NCBI GenBank assembly: GCA_036392615.1
Contig: DASVXQ010000121.1
Coordinates: 1-64,000 of the forward strand
Origin: DASVXQ01 sp036392615
GTDB taxonomy: Bacteria; Actinomycetota; CALGFH01
Reading direction: 5' to 3'
Length of the DNA stretch: 64,000 nt
Shown: positions 8,035-15,957 of the stretch, one piece after another
Layout: each line of letters opens with the position of its first letter
Position numbering within the stretch: the first letter of the stretch is position 1
Translations under genes and position numbers: made by a program
Notes under the pieces: model-generated
The model's input: only the letters and a program-made list of their open reading frames with translations
The model's database searches: none
What the model was told of the DNA's origin: nothing

Positions 8035-8838
8035 TTGGCGCGCGTTGACTACGACCGGATGGCGCCGGCCTACGACGCGGGGCGTGGCCGCACGCTCGAC
8101 CAGCTGCGACCTTGGCGCGAGGCGCTCGCCGAGTTCCTGCCCCAGCCATGCGGTTGCCGGAGCGCCATCCTCGACCTTGGAGCGGGGACCGGCCAGTGGG
8201 CCGCGGCGCTCAGCAGGTGGTTCGAGCTGTCGGTGGTGGCGGTGGAACCGTCCGCCGGCATGCGCGCCGCCGCGGCCGCCAAAGATCTCGGCCGGGTCCT
8301 GCTGGTCGCTGGGCGTGGCGAGGCGATCCCGCTCGCTGCCGGCGCCTGTTCGGCGGCGTGGCTGTCGCTGATGCTCCACCACCTCGATGACCCCGCACGT
8401 TGCGCGGAGGAGCTTCATCGGGTGCTCTGTCCCCATGGCCTGGTGCTGCTGCGCGGCGCCTTCCCCGACGCCGGCGAGCTGCTGGACCTCAGCCTGCTGC
8501 TGCGTTTCTTCCCCGGCGCCAAGCGGGTGCTGGCCAGCTTCCCGCGCCTGGACGATACGGTGGCGATGTTCGAGCGCGCCGGCTTCGCGCTGGTCGCCAC
8601 CCGTGGTGTCGCCGATCTGGCGGCGGTCAGCCTGCGCGACGCGCTGGGACGCATACGGCTACGCGCCGACACGGTGCTCCGGCAGCTCCCCGACGCAGCG
8701 TTCCACCAGGGCCTGCGGCAGCTCGAGCTGGCAGCCGCCGCCGAAGACCCGAAACGCCCGCCAGCTCCGCTGTACGGCCGCCTGCCCCTGGTCGTGCTCG
8801 CCAAGACCCGGCCAGAGGCAACCAGCGGCGGTCGCTGA
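8035..8838 (+). CDS. class I SAM-dependent methyltransferase
   Basis: 267 residues. After YDRMAPAYDAGRG the SAM-binding motif I reads ILDLGAGTGQWAAAL. VVAVEPSAGM is motif II with the acidic Glu for the ribose hydroxyls, and AAWLSLMLHHLDDPARCAEE is the motif V region seen in UbiE/type-11 enzymes. The start is taken as TTG 8035 because AAGGAG (8021-8026) lies eight bases upstream; an in-frame GTG at 8026 would overlap that ribosome site. The methyl acceptor is unknown. A degenerate P-loop kinase gene follows 30 bases downstream. Confidence 0.8.
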   Translation: MARVDYDRMAPAYDAGRGRTLDQLRPWREALAEFLPQPCGCRSAILDLGAGTGQWAAALSRWFELSVVAVEPSAGMRAAAAAKDLGRVLLVAGRGEAIPLAAGACSAAWLSLMLHHLDDPARCAEELHRVLCPHGLVLLRGAFPDAGELLDLSLLLRFFPGAKRVLASFPRLDDTVAMFERAGFALVATRGVADLAAVSLRDALGRIRLRADTVLRQLPDAAFHQGLRQLELAAAAEDPKRPPAPLYGRLPLVVLAKTRPEATSGGR

Positions 8839-8868
8839 GTCGCAGCCGCTGACCAGGAGGTTCGTCGC

Positions 8869-9158
8869 ATGACCTTGGTGCTGGTTACCGGACCACCCGC
8901 CAGCGGCAAGACCACCCTGGCGCGACCGTTGGCCTTCTCCCTCGGCCTGCCCCTGCTCGGCAAGGACACCATCAAGGAAGCGTTGTTCGACACCCTCGGC
9001 AACGGCGACCGGTCCAGCTACGAGCGGCCCTGGCCGGGGTGGGTCCACTGGGCCTGGGCGGCCCAGTGCTGGAGGTCGACACCAGCGGTGCGGTGGACGT
9101 CGCCGCCGTTGGCACATGGGTCAGGAACCAGCTCGGGTGGCAGCGGCCTGCTCGCTGA
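8869..9158 (+). pseudogene. internally deleted P-loop (AAA/zeta-toxin-like) kinase gene
   Basis: The reading frame opens well: MTLVLVTGPPASGKTTLARP carries a Walker A motif (GPPASGKTT), then LPLLGKDTIKEALFDTLG, the lid region of small P-loop kinases. After GDRSSYER (about 9025) the frame turns to nonsense, while another frame picks up LAGVGPLGLGGPVLEVDTS and VDVAAVGTWVRNQLG with a stop at 9156-9158. That is the expected C-terminus of the same family. The middle of the protein, about 90-100 residues including the ribose-binding part, is gone. A frame-shifting internal deletion explains both ends being preserved. Confidence 0.6.
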
Positions 9159-9402
9159 ATCGGTCGTCAGCACCAACGGGTGCTCCAACCGCGGTCTCGG
9201 CGGTGACGTTCGGGAGCTGGCTGCGCGGTCGGACGGCGCCTGCGGGCCGAAACCATTCTGATCGATGGGACGCTCGGGTCGGCCACCGCGCGGGTTGGCG
9301 CTACGGCAGGGCACCCACCGCGTCCGCTTGCGATTGAGCATGCCCCGTAGCTTGATCCGTTCAGCGAATTGCGGCAGATCGGCGCGCGGCAAGCGAGCTT
9401 CG

Positions 9403-9765
9403 CTACATCGCCTCAGCCCATCGACGCGCCCATTCGTTCAGCGGATCGAGCGCTGCGGCCAGGTCCCGGCCGATTTCCGTCAGCTCGTAGCGTTGGTCAG
9501 CGGTGCGGGTCAGCAGCCCCGCCTCGCCCAGCTCTGCCAGTCGCTGGTACAGCACGCTGGGAGACATGCCGTCACACCGGCCGCGAAGTGCGCGGGCACC
9601 GACGGGCCCGTCCCGCAACTCCCACAGCACCCGCAGCGACCAGCGGCGGCCGAGCAGGTCGAGAGCAGCCATCACAGGACGGCCCGTCGTAGAGCCCCGG
9701 ACGGGCCGGCCAGGGCGGGGTGCCAATTGACGTTTCGCTTTCCGTAACGTACCGTGCTCGTTCAT
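9403..9765 (-). CDS. HxlR-family transcriptional regulator
   Basis: 120 residues if started at ATG 9765. The MarR-like winged helix begins at LDLLGRRWSLRVLWELRDGPVG, followed by GMSPSVLYQRLAELGEAGLLTR and YELTEIGRDLAAALDPLNEWA, the complete HxlR domain. These dimeric regulators answer redox or electrophile signals, but the conserved N-terminal Cys of the redox sensors (YodB, HypR) is absent here. The first 30 residues are Arg/Pro-rich and unlike the family, so a start closer to VMAALDLLG is possible. The chosen ATG overlaps the start codon of the divergent gene. Confidence 0.75.
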   Translation of the reverse strand: MNEHGTLRKAKRQLAPRPGRPVRGSTTGRPVMAALDLLGRRWSLRVLWELRDGPVGARALRGRCDGMSPSVLYQRLAELGEAGLLTRTADQRYELTEIGRDLAAALDPLNEWARRWAEAM

Positions 9766-9783
9766 GGTTACTGAAACAGTAAC
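9727..9783 (+). promoter_or_regulatory. leaderless promoter with palindrome between HxlR and its divergent partner
   Basis: TTGACG (9727-9732), a 17-bp spacer and TACCGT (9750-9755) form a rightward promoter whose predicted start, about 9762-9764, coincides with the ATG of the decarboxylase-family gene, so its mRNA would be leaderless. A perfect palindrome GTTACTGaaaCAGTAAC (9767-9783) begins three bases into that gene. This is where an HxlR repressor would block transcription. A further half-site CCGTAAC sits at 9742-9748. Binding by HxlR is inferred from position and symmetry. Confidence 0.5.
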
Positions 9784-10384
9784 ACCAAGGATCCCACCCC
9801 TCGAACCGCCCTACGACCCGGACGTGGACGCCCAGCTCTCGGCCATGATGCCTGCGGGCGTCCCGCCCATTGCCCTGTTCCGTACCTTCGTCCGGAACAT
9901 GCCGATGACGCGGGCCATGCACCCCTGGGGCGCCTACGAGCTCGGCCGCGCCCTGTCGCTGTCACTGCGCGACCGCGAGATCGTCATCGACCGCACGTGC
10001 GCCCGCTGCCACTGCGAGTACGAGTGGGGTGTCCACGTCGCGTTCTTCGCGGAGCGAGCGGGCCTCGATCAGCGCCAGATCGCCTCGCTGACCGCTGGGA
10101 GCGCCGACGATGCGTGCTGGACCGAGGAACGCGACCGTCTGCTCATCCGGGCGGTGGACGCACTGCACGACGACTCCGATATCCCGGACGGCCTGTGGCG
10201 GGCCCTCAGCGCCGTCTTCAGCGAGGCCAGCCTGGTCGACCTTCTCGTGCTCACCGGCTGGTACCACGCGATCAGTTTCGCGGCCAGGGCGCTTCGCGTC
10301 CCTCGTGAGGACTGGGCTCCTACCTTCGCGTCGGTCGCTGCCGCGGCCGGCGCTCAAGGATTTCGGCGTCCGAAGAGGAAGTAG
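9764..10384 (+). CDS. carboxymuconolactone decarboxylase/AhpD-like family protein
   Basis: 206 residues. The N-terminal TPRIPPLEPPYDPDVDAQL is typical of the long CMD proteins, which supports the ATG at 9764. The core contains IDRTCARCHCEYEWGVHVAFF, with a CxxC pair and the following His of the AhpD-type peroxidatic/proton-relay site, then the helical repeat LVDLLVLTGWYHAISFAARAL. Such proteins act as alkylhydroperoxidase-like reductases or lactone decarboxylases. The divergent HxlR gene, with a shared palindrome, suggests induction by an electrophile or peroxide. The end overlaps the convergent small membrane-protein gene by 31 bases. Confidence 0.8.
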   Translation: MVTETVTPRIPPLEPPYDPDVDAQLSAMMPAGVPPIALFRTFVRNMPMTRAMHPWGAYELGRALSLSLRDREIVIDRTCARCHCEYEWGVHVAFFAERAGLDQRQIASLTAGSADDACWTEERDRLLIRAVDALHDDSDIPDGLWRALSAVFSEASLVDLLVLTGWYHAISFAARALRVPREDWAPTFASVAAAAGAQGFRRPKRK

Positions 10385-10584
10385 GAGATCGGCAGCACCC
10401 CGGCCGAGCCGACGGTTGCGATCACCGCGGCCCACAGCCACTTCGGGCCTCGGACCTGGCTTGACGGCCGACGCTTGATGTCGATCAGCGCCGCGAGCTT
10501 GAGCGTGCCCTCGGCGACCGCCGCGGTGACCAGCATCCGGCGGGTTCGCTGGCTGAGATCGCTCCACTGTCTCCGAGCAGCCAT
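10354..10584 (-). CDS. small membrane protein (PLDc_N/DUF5652-like)
   Basis: 76 residues. After a basic amphipathic start (ARRQWSDLSQRTRR) there is one hydrophobic helix around MLVTAAVAEGTLKLAALI, a conserved-looking DIKRRPSSQVRGPKWLW linker, and a second membrane segment ending in YFLFGRR. The WLW...YFLFGRR end resembles the two-helix PLDc_N/DUF5652 modules of actinobacteria. The ATG at 10584 has GGAGG five bases upstream. Function is unknown. Its stop codon lies inside the end of the convergent CMD gene. Confidence 0.65.
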   Translation of the reverse strand: MAARRQWSDLSQRTRRMLVTAAVAEGTLKLAALIDIKRRPSSQVRGPKWLWAAVIATVGSAGVLPISYFLFGRRNP

Positions 10585-10627
10585 GACGGCCTCCACCCAC
10601 TACCCGGGATCCCTGATGGCCTGCACC

Positions 10628-11608
10628 CTACATCGGTTCGGCTGAGGGTCGCGTGGGAATCGCCAGCTCCGGCATGGCCTGGAAGTCGATGCCGTGGCGG
10701 GCGTGAAGGTCCCGCACCCGCAGCAGAGCGGCTCGCAGCAGCTCCAGGCGTTGCTCGGCGGTCGGCACGCCGAGGTCGGGCTCACAGCGGTGCCGGCCTC
10801 CGAGGTCGTCGATGGCGGCGTGCGGCCCGACGACCGGGTCGAGCAGCGCGGCGGACAGCAACCGTGCGGTGGCGCGAACCTGCGCCGCCGCCTCGGCCCG
10901 CTGTGCGGCCCGCAGGGGCCGGGAGGTCCGGTCCGCCAGGGCGCGCAGCACGCACTGGTGCCGCTGGGCGTCCCGGGCGAGGTGGCGAAGCGCGGTGGCG
11001 AGCGCCGGGATCGGGCAGCGGTAGGCCCACTGGTCGCACAGGTCGCCGAGCACCAGGGAGCGGAGCAGCATCGCGCCGCTCAGCGCGCCCATGCCGTGGT
11101 CGTCCAAGCCGTGCCGCCAGGCCTGCCGGCACCGTGCGGCTTCCCGCTCCACCTGGCGCAGGTGCCGATCGGCGTCGCGGGCGGCGTCGGTCCAGGCCGC
11201 GTGGCCTGGCTCTCCAGCGGCCAGGTGCCGCAGCGCGACGCGGCAGACCTGTTCGTGCTGGAGCTCGTCGCGCAACATCGCCAGCAGCGACCAGCGAACC
11301 TGCCGGTCGTCGTGCTCCTCGGTGGCGCGGGCGAACATCGAGGCGTACATCGGCGGCCCCAGCGCCTCGATGGCGACCAGCAGCGACCACCAGTGGGCGA
11401 TCGCCGCCTGCCGCTCCGGTGTGAACGGACCAAGGTGTGCGATGCCCCGGGCCAGCTCGGCCGTGTCCCAGAATCGGTATCGCAGCGACTCCACCAGCCA
11501 CGCCGGGTCGTCCGAGCCGTCGGGCCAGCCGGCCGTGTGCAGTTCCAGCGGCGGGTCGAGGGTCCGCGTTGGCTCCACCCCGAGGACGTGTTCCTGCTGT
11601 GCGGTCAT
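10628..11608 (-). CDS. ferritin-like/diiron helical-bundle protein
   Basis: 326 residues, nearly all helical. Likely metal ligands are in the helix LLVAIEALGPPMYASMF (Glu81) and in MLRDELQHEQVCRVAL (Glu115, His118), an ExxH pair typical of ferritin-like diiron sites. A later helix ATALRHLARDAQRHQCVLRA could supply more. The overall pattern recalls the ribonucleotide-reductase-like/AurF group, but I cannot confirm a full ligand set or an oxygenase activity. The start is placed at ATG 11608. Upstream in frame, a 15-base tandem duplication (11639-11653, 11654-11668) encodes TTRRMTTRR, unlikely to be part of the protein. Confidence 0.55.
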   Translation of the reverse strand: MTAQQEHVLGVEPTRTLDPPLELHTAGWPDGSDDPAWLVESLRYRFWDTAELARGIAHLGPFTPERQAAIAHWWSLLVAIEALGPPMYASMFARATEEHDDRQVRWSLLAMLRDELQHEQVCRVALRHLAAGEPGHAAWTDAARDADRHLRQVEREAARCRQAWRHGLDDHGMGALSGAMLLRSLVLGDLCDQWAYRCPIPALATALRHLARDAQRHQCVLRALADRTSRPLRAAQRAEAAAQVRATARLLSAALLDPVVGPHAAIDDLGGRHRCEPDLGVPTAEQRLELLRAALLRVRDLHARHGIDFQAMPELAIPTRPSAEPM

Positions 11609-11689
11609 GACGCCACCTCCCGCGGCGGCTCGTTCTGCGCGGCGGGTCGTCATGCGGCGGGTCGTCACGTCGAATGCCTGCGAGCCACG

Positions 11690-12217
11690 CTATCCGGAGG
11701 TCCGCGGGCGGTCAGCTGCCGAACGTCCTGAGACTGATCGCTGATGGTCCCGACCCTCGGGACCGGCTGGAGCGGTGCTCACGGCCGCGCCGACGCGGTC
11801 GAGGAAGTCCTTGATGGTGGCCTCGGCGATGCGGTGCAGGGCGAGCCGGTCCACGGTGCGGCCGACCGTGCCAAGCGGCGGCTGGTAGCTGCCGCTGAGC
11901 GCCAGCTGGGTGCGGTGGCGGCCCAGCGCGCCGACCTCCAGCTCGCCGTCCAGGGTGGGCAGCAGCCAGCCGCTGGGCTCCCAGCGCATCGGCAGGACCA
12001 GCTTGGAGGGGAACCTGGCCGGCTGGCCGAGGTGGACGCTCACGTGCCGGGCGACCCGCAGGCCGCCCTGGCCGATGCCGACCTCGGCCAGCAGCGGCTC
12101 GGCGCGTTCCACGGCGCCGTCGGCCAGAGCCGGCAGCCAGGCGGCCGGGGCGTCCAGCAGGGCCGCCTCGGCCCGCGCGGCGGGCAGGTCCAGCTCAACG
12201 AAGTAACGAAGGAACAC
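11690..12217 (-). CDS. SRPBCC-like protein of unknown function
   Basis: 175 residues from GTG 12217, preceded by GGGGGA. A beta-rich first two thirds (VFLRYFVELDLPAAR at the start; then VSVHLGQPARFPSKLVLPMRWEP and DGELEVGALGRHRTQLALSGSY) is followed by a helix RTVDRLALHRIAEATIKDFLDRVG. This strand-rich core closed by one long C-terminal helix is the helix-grip outline of SRPBCC/START-like ligand-binding proteins. The last 30 residues are charged and irregular. It is transcribed divergently from the sensor-kinase gene, so it may belong to the same stress unit. Function unassigned. Confidence 0.55.
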   Translation of the reverse strand: MFLRYFVELDLPAARAEAALLDAPAAWLPALADGAVERAEPLLAEVGIGQGGLRVARHVSVHLGQPARFPSKLVLPMRWEPSGWLLPTLDGELEVGALGRHRTQLALSGSYQPPLGTVGRTVDRLALHRIAEATIKDFLDRVGAAVSTAPAGPEGRDHQRSVSGRSAADRPRTSG

Positions 12218-12382
12218 GAGGTCCCCCAATCAGCGGGTGCGGCGCGGTCGAGACAGGGAGCCGCCGCCCGTCTCCGCGGAAGGGTGCTGTGCCGGGGTGC
12301 CGGCCGGTATGGCCACTGGTCCTGGTCATCGGGGGACGTTGGGCTGCCCTCGCGGGCGCGCCCGTGCTGCTAGGCTCGGCTC

Positions 12383-14026
12383 GTGAGCGAGCAGAGGAAC
12401 CATGGTGACCTGCTGTTGGAGGCGGGGCTAGCGCTGGCGTCGGAGCGCTCGCTGCCGGCCATCCTGCAGCGCATCGTCGAGCTCGCCACCCAGCTCACCG
12501 GCGCCCGCTACGGCGCCATCGGGGTGCTCGGCCAGGACGGCGGCATCTCGCAGTTCGTCTCCACGGGGATCACCCCGGAACAGCATGCGGCGATCGGGCA
12601 CCTGCCGGTCGGCAAGGGCATCCTCGGCGCGCTGATCGAGGATGCCCGGCCGCTGCGACTGCGCGATCTGCGCAGTGATCCACGTTCGGCCGGGTTCCCG
12701 CCGAATCATCCGCCGATGCGGTCGTTCCTCGGCGCGCCGGTGATGGCGCGCGGCCGGGTGTTCGGCAACATCTACCTGACCGAGAAGCAGGGCGCCGACG
12801 AGTTCGACGCCGAGGACGAGCGCGCGCTGGTGGTGCTGGCGGCCCAGGCGGGCGTGGCGGTGGAGAACGCGCACCTGTACCAGGAGCTGGAGGTCAGGGT
12901 CCGGCGGCTCGACGCCCTGCACGACATCAGCGCGGCGATCGTGCACGGTGACGACCCGGACGAGGTCGTCGGGCTGGTGGCCCGCCACGCCCGCGCGCTG
13001 CTGCGGGCGGATCTGGCCAGCATGGCCGTGCCGAGCCACGACCATCGGCAGCTGACCGTGCTGACCGCCGACGGCGGCGAGGCGGAGACCATCCTCGGCG
13101 AGGTCTTCCCGATGGAGGGTTCGGTGTCGGGGGACGCGATCACCAGCGGCCGGCTGGTGGCGCTCCAGGATGCGGCGGTGGACGAGCGGGTCGCGCAGCC
13201 GATCGTCCGGTCGGGAGCGTTCGGTCCGGCGCTGTTCGTGCCGCTGTCCGCCAGGGGCGAGCCGTTCGGGACGCTGCTGCTGGCCCGTCGCCGCGGCCGG
13301 GAGCCGTTCGAGGAGGGCGAGGCCCGGCTGGCGGAGCTGTTCGCCGGCCAGGCCGCGGGCGTGCTCGAGCAGGCCAGGCTCCAGCGTCAGGTGCACCGGC
13401 TGGAGACCCTGGAGGAACGCGAGCGCATCGCCCGGGAACTGCACGACGGCACCGTCCAGGCGCTGTTCACCGTCGGGCTGGGGCTCCAGGGCACCGCCTC
13501 GCTGGTCGCCGAGCCCGAGGCCGCCCGGCGGATCCAGGGCGCGGTCGAGGAGCTGGACCGGGTCATCCGGGACCTGCGCAACTACATCTTCGGGCTGGAG
13601 CCGGGTGTGCTGGCGCAGCGGCCGCTCGACCAGGCGCTGGAGGAGCTGGTCGAGGAGTTCCAGGACCGCAGCGGCGTGGTGGCGATCGCCGAGATCGACC
13701 CTGGCGCGGCGGCGGCGCTGACGCAGGACGCCGCCGAGGTGGTGCAGCTGGTCCGCGAGGCGCTGTCGAACGTGAGCCGTCACGCCGACGCGGCCACCTG
13801 CCGGGTCTCGCTGCATCGCGATCCGGATGCTGATGTGGTGCGATTGGAGGTCGACGACGACGGGCGCGGCTTTGACCTCGCGGCCGCCAAGGCAGGCGGC
13901 CGGGGGCTGGGGAACCTGCGGGCGCGGACCGCCCGGCTGGGTGGCCGGACCGAGATCCAGAGCCTGCCAGGGGAGGGCACCACGGTGCGGATCGCCATCC
14001 CTGTCCAAGGGTGGGCGCAGGGGTGA
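12383..14026 (+). CDS. GAF-GAF sensor histidine kinase, DevS/DosT-like
   Basis: 547 residues from GTG 12383. The first GAF domain spans about 25-165 (TGARYGAIGVLGQDGG, and FLGAPVMARGRVFGNIYLTEK) and the second about 190-330 (FGPALFVPLSARGEPFGTLLL). The HisKA_3 dimerisation helix ERERIARELHDGTVQALF carries the phosphorylated His354. The C-terminal HATPase has LVREALSNVSRHADA (N box), VDDDGRGFD (G1) and GRGLGNLRARTARLGG (G2). This is the architecture of mycobacterial DevS/DosT, whose first GAF binds haem to sense O2, NO or CO. Here the haem ligand cannot be confirmed by eye. The response-regulator gene starts 13 bases after its stop. Confidence 0.85.
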   Translation: MSEQRNHGDLLLEAGLALASERSLPAILQRIVELATQLTGARYGAIGVLGQDGGISQFVSTGITPEQHAAIGHLPVGKGILGALIEDARPLRLRDLRSDPRSAGFPPNHPPMRSFLGAPVMARGRVFGNIYLTEKQGADEFDAEDERALVVLAAQAGVAVENAHLYQELEVRVRRLDALHDISAAIVHGDDPDEVVGLVARHARALLRADLASMAVPSHDHRQLTVLTADGGEAETILGEVFPMEGSVSGDAITSGRLVALQDAAVDERVAQPIVRSGAFGPALFVPLSARGEPFGTLLLARRRGREPFEEGEARLAELFAGQAAGVLEQARLQRQVHRLETLEERERIARELHDGTVQALFTVGLGLQGTASLVAEPEAARRIQGAVEELDRVIRDLRNYIFGLEPGVLAQRPLDQALEELVEEFQDRSGVVAIAEIDPGAAAALTQDAAEVVQLVREALSNVSRHADAATCRVSLHRDPDADVVRLEVDDDGRGFDLAAAKAGGRGLGNLRARTARLGGRTEIQSLPGEGTTVRIAIPVQGWAQG

Positions 14027-14039
14027 GAGGAGCGCGGTG

Positions 14040-14741
14040 ATGGCAGACTCCCACGAGCAGACCGGGCCGGAGCAGCCGCGGCAGGCGCTGGGGCGGCCGA
14101 TCCGGGTGATGCTGGTCGATGACCACGACATCGTCCGCGACGGGATCCGGGCGCTGCTGGAACACGCCGAGGACCTGGTGGTGTGCGCCCAGGCGGCCAC
14201 CATGCGCCGGGCGGTCACCCAGGCCGACCGGTCGCTGCCCGACGTGGTCTTGATGGACGTGCGGCTGCCTGATGGCAGCGGGGTGGAGGCCACCCGCGAG
14301 ATCCGCGCCGCCCACCCCGACATTCGGGTGCTGATGCTGACCTCTTTTGCCGACGATCAGGCGCTGTTTGCCTCGATCCTGGCGGGCGCCTCGGGGTATG
14401 TGCTCAAGCAGATCAACGCCGAGGAGCTGCTGCGGGCGGTGCGGACGGTGGCGGGGGGTGGCAGTCTGCTGGATCCTGGGGTGACGGGTCAGGTGCTGGC
14501 GCGGCTGCGCGCTGGCAAGCAGCTGCTGCGTGATGAGCGGCTGGCCCGGTTGAGCGCGCAGGAGGAGCGGATCTTGGGGTTGGTGGCCGAGGGGTTGACC
14601 AACCGGCAGATCGGTGAGCGGTTGGGGCTGGCGGAGAAGACCGTCAAGAATTACATGTCCAGCGTGCTGGCCAAGCTGCGGGTGGGTCGGCGCGCCGAGG
14701 CGGCCGCCTACCTGGCCCGCCACACCATCGAAGAACCCTGA
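14040..14741 (+). CDS. NarL/FixJ-type response regulator, DevR-like
   Basis: 233 residues from ATG 14040, with AGGAG seven bases upstream. The receiver domain has IRVMLVDDHDIVRDGIR (acidic pair Asp27/28), the phosphoacceptor Asp73 in VVLMDVRLPDGSG, MLTSFADD and GYVLKQINAEELL with the conserved Lys. The LuxR-type helix-turn-helix is ARLSAQEERILGLVAEGLTN followed by RQIGERLGLAEKTVKNYMSS. It is co-transcribed with the upstream kinase and is its obvious partner. A DosR-like palindrome at 15857 is a candidate target. Confidence 0.88.
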   Translation: MADSHEQTGPEQPRQALGRPIRVMLVDDHDIVRDGIRALLEHAEDLVVCAQAATMRRAVTQADRSLPDVVLMDVRLPDGSGVEATREIRAAHPDIRVLMLTSFADDQALFASILAGASGYVLKQINAEELLRAVRTVAGGGSLLDPGVTGQVLARLRAGKQLLRDERLARLSAQEERILGLVAEGLTNRQIGERLGLAEKTVKNYMSSVLAKLRVGRRAEAAAYLARHTIEEP

Positions 14742-14758
14742 GACCGGTTCGGGGGCGG

Positions 14759-15787
14759 CTACGGCGTCTCCGTGCTGGCAGGCTTCGAATGCGGCGGGCT
14801 GATGGTGATGAGGGTGCGGATGTAGTTGGCCCGCTCGTAGGCGGCGGGGTCGCTGACGGCCTGGCGGCTGGCGGCACCGCGGACCTCCGCCACGGACTGG
14901 TGCCCGTGGCGCTCCAGCCACTGGCGCAGCTCGGCCTCCATGGTCGCCAAGTGCTCGGGGCCGTTGCGCAGCAACGCCGAGGTGGTCATCGCCACGTCCG
15001 CGCCGGCCAGCAGCGCCTTGACCGCGTCCACGCCGCTGTGGATGCCGCTGCTGGCCGCCAGGCCGGCCCCGAGCTGGCCGTGCAGGATGCCGATCCAGCG
15101 CAGCGGCAGGCGCAGCTCCGCCGGGCTGCTCAGGCTGAGCATGGGCCGGACCTGCAGGGTCTCGGGGTCGATGTCGGGCTGGTAGAAGCGGTTGAACAGC
15201 ACCAGCGCGTCGGCGCCGGCGTCGACCAGCTGCACCGCCAGGTGGCCGATGGCGCTGAAGTAGGGGCTGAGCTTGACCGCCAAGGGGATGCCGAGCTGGT
15301 CGCGGACCGCCCGCACCAGGGTGGTGCAGCGGGTCTCGATCTCGCGGCCTGGCAGGCCAAGGTGGGTGGCGACGAAGTAGAGGTTGAGCTCGACGGCGTC
15401 CGCGCCGGCCTCCTCCAGCAGCGGCGCGTAGTGGACCCACTCGCCTGCCTGCACGGCGTTGAGGCTGGCGATCACCGGGATGTCCAGGTTGGCCTTGGCC
15501 TGCGCGAGCAGGGTCAGGTAGCCGTCGGGACCGGTGTTGTAGCGATGCAGCCTGGCCAGGGACCATCCGGTGGCGCGGTTGCCGAAGCGGCCGCCGGCGA
15601 CCTCCTCCAATACGCGGGCTTCCTCGGTGAGCTGCTCCTGGAACAGCGACGGCAGCACCACCGCGGCCGCGCCGGCCCGCTCCAGCCGGCGCAGGTCGCC
15701 AAGACTCCCCGTCAGGGGTGAGGCCGAGGCGACCAGCGGGCTGCGCAGCTCCAGCCCCAGATAGCGTGTCCGCAGGTCGATCGCCAC
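14759..15787 (-). CDS. dihydroorotate-dehydrogenase-like FMN flavoprotein
   Basis: 342 residues, an FMN-binding TIM barrel. It opens DLRTRYLGLELRSPLVASASPL, the N-terminus of class 1 DHODH-like proteins, and continues with IPVIASLNAVQAGEWVHYA, AVELNLYFVATH, PLAVKLSPYFSAIGHLAV (with the FMN-contacting Lys) and the phosphate-binding end LAASSGIHSGVDAVKALLAG. The active-site Cys/Ser loop of true class 1 dihydroorotate dehydrogenases is not obvious, and proteins of this type often sit with stress or oxidoreductase genes rather than pyrimidine genes. It lies between the two-component genes and a DosR-like box, 70 bases downstream of that box. Confidence 0.75.
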   Translation of the reverse strand: MAIDLRTRYLGLELRSPLVASASPLTGSLGDLRRLERAGAAAVVLPSLFQEQLTEEARVLEEVAGGRFGNRATGWSLARLHRYNTGPDGYLTLLAQAKANLDIPVIASLNAVQAGEWVHYAPLLEEAGADAVELNLYFVATHLGLPGREIETRCTTLVRAVRDQLGIPLAVKLSPYFSAIGHLAVQLVDAGADALVLFNRFYQPDIDPETLQVRPMLSLSSPAELRLPLRWIGILHGQLGAGLAASSGIHSGVDAVKALLAGADVAMTTSALLRNGPEHLATMEAELRQWLERHGHQSVAEVRGAASRQAVSDPAAYERANYIRTLITISPPHSKPASTETP

Positions 15788-15856
15788 CGCTGCCCTCCAT
15801 TCGCGTCGTGTCGACCCCTGGGCATCAGCGTCCGCTCGACCCCGCCGCTCCCCCCA

Positions 15857-15870
15857 GGGACCATGGTCCC
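15857..15870. promoter_or_regulatory. DosR-type palindrome between divergent stress genes
   Basis: GGGACCATGGTCCC is a perfect 14-bp palindrome in the 170-base gap between the flavoprotein gene (start 15787) and the CBS-BON gene (start 15958). The mycobacterial DosR/DevR consensus core is GGGAC-TWWA-GTCCC: the same half-sites with the same four-base spacing. It lies 70 and 88 bases from the two start codons, suitable for activating both. A DevR-like regulator is encoded about 1.1 kb away. Confidence 0.6.
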
Positions 15871-15957
15871 GCCTCCAGCCGGCCCATTCGCCCTGCTGGG
15901 CCGAGGCCCGGTCGCCGTACGGTGCAGCTGGAAGAACCCGTGCGACCGAGGTGGACC

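Noticed and set aside
11639..11668. 15-base tandem duplication (GCGGCGGGTCGTCAY) as a regulatory repeat
   Set aside because: Only two copies, simple sequence, and located in a probable untranslated or mis-extended start region of the ferritin-like gene.
12311..12341. Two DosR-like candidates upstream of the sensor-kinase gene (minus-strand AGGACCAGTGGCC and plus-strand GGGACGTTGGGCTG)
   Set aside because: Each keeps only one good half-site; in such GC-rich DNA this is expected by chance. Worth a matrix score but not reported as a site.
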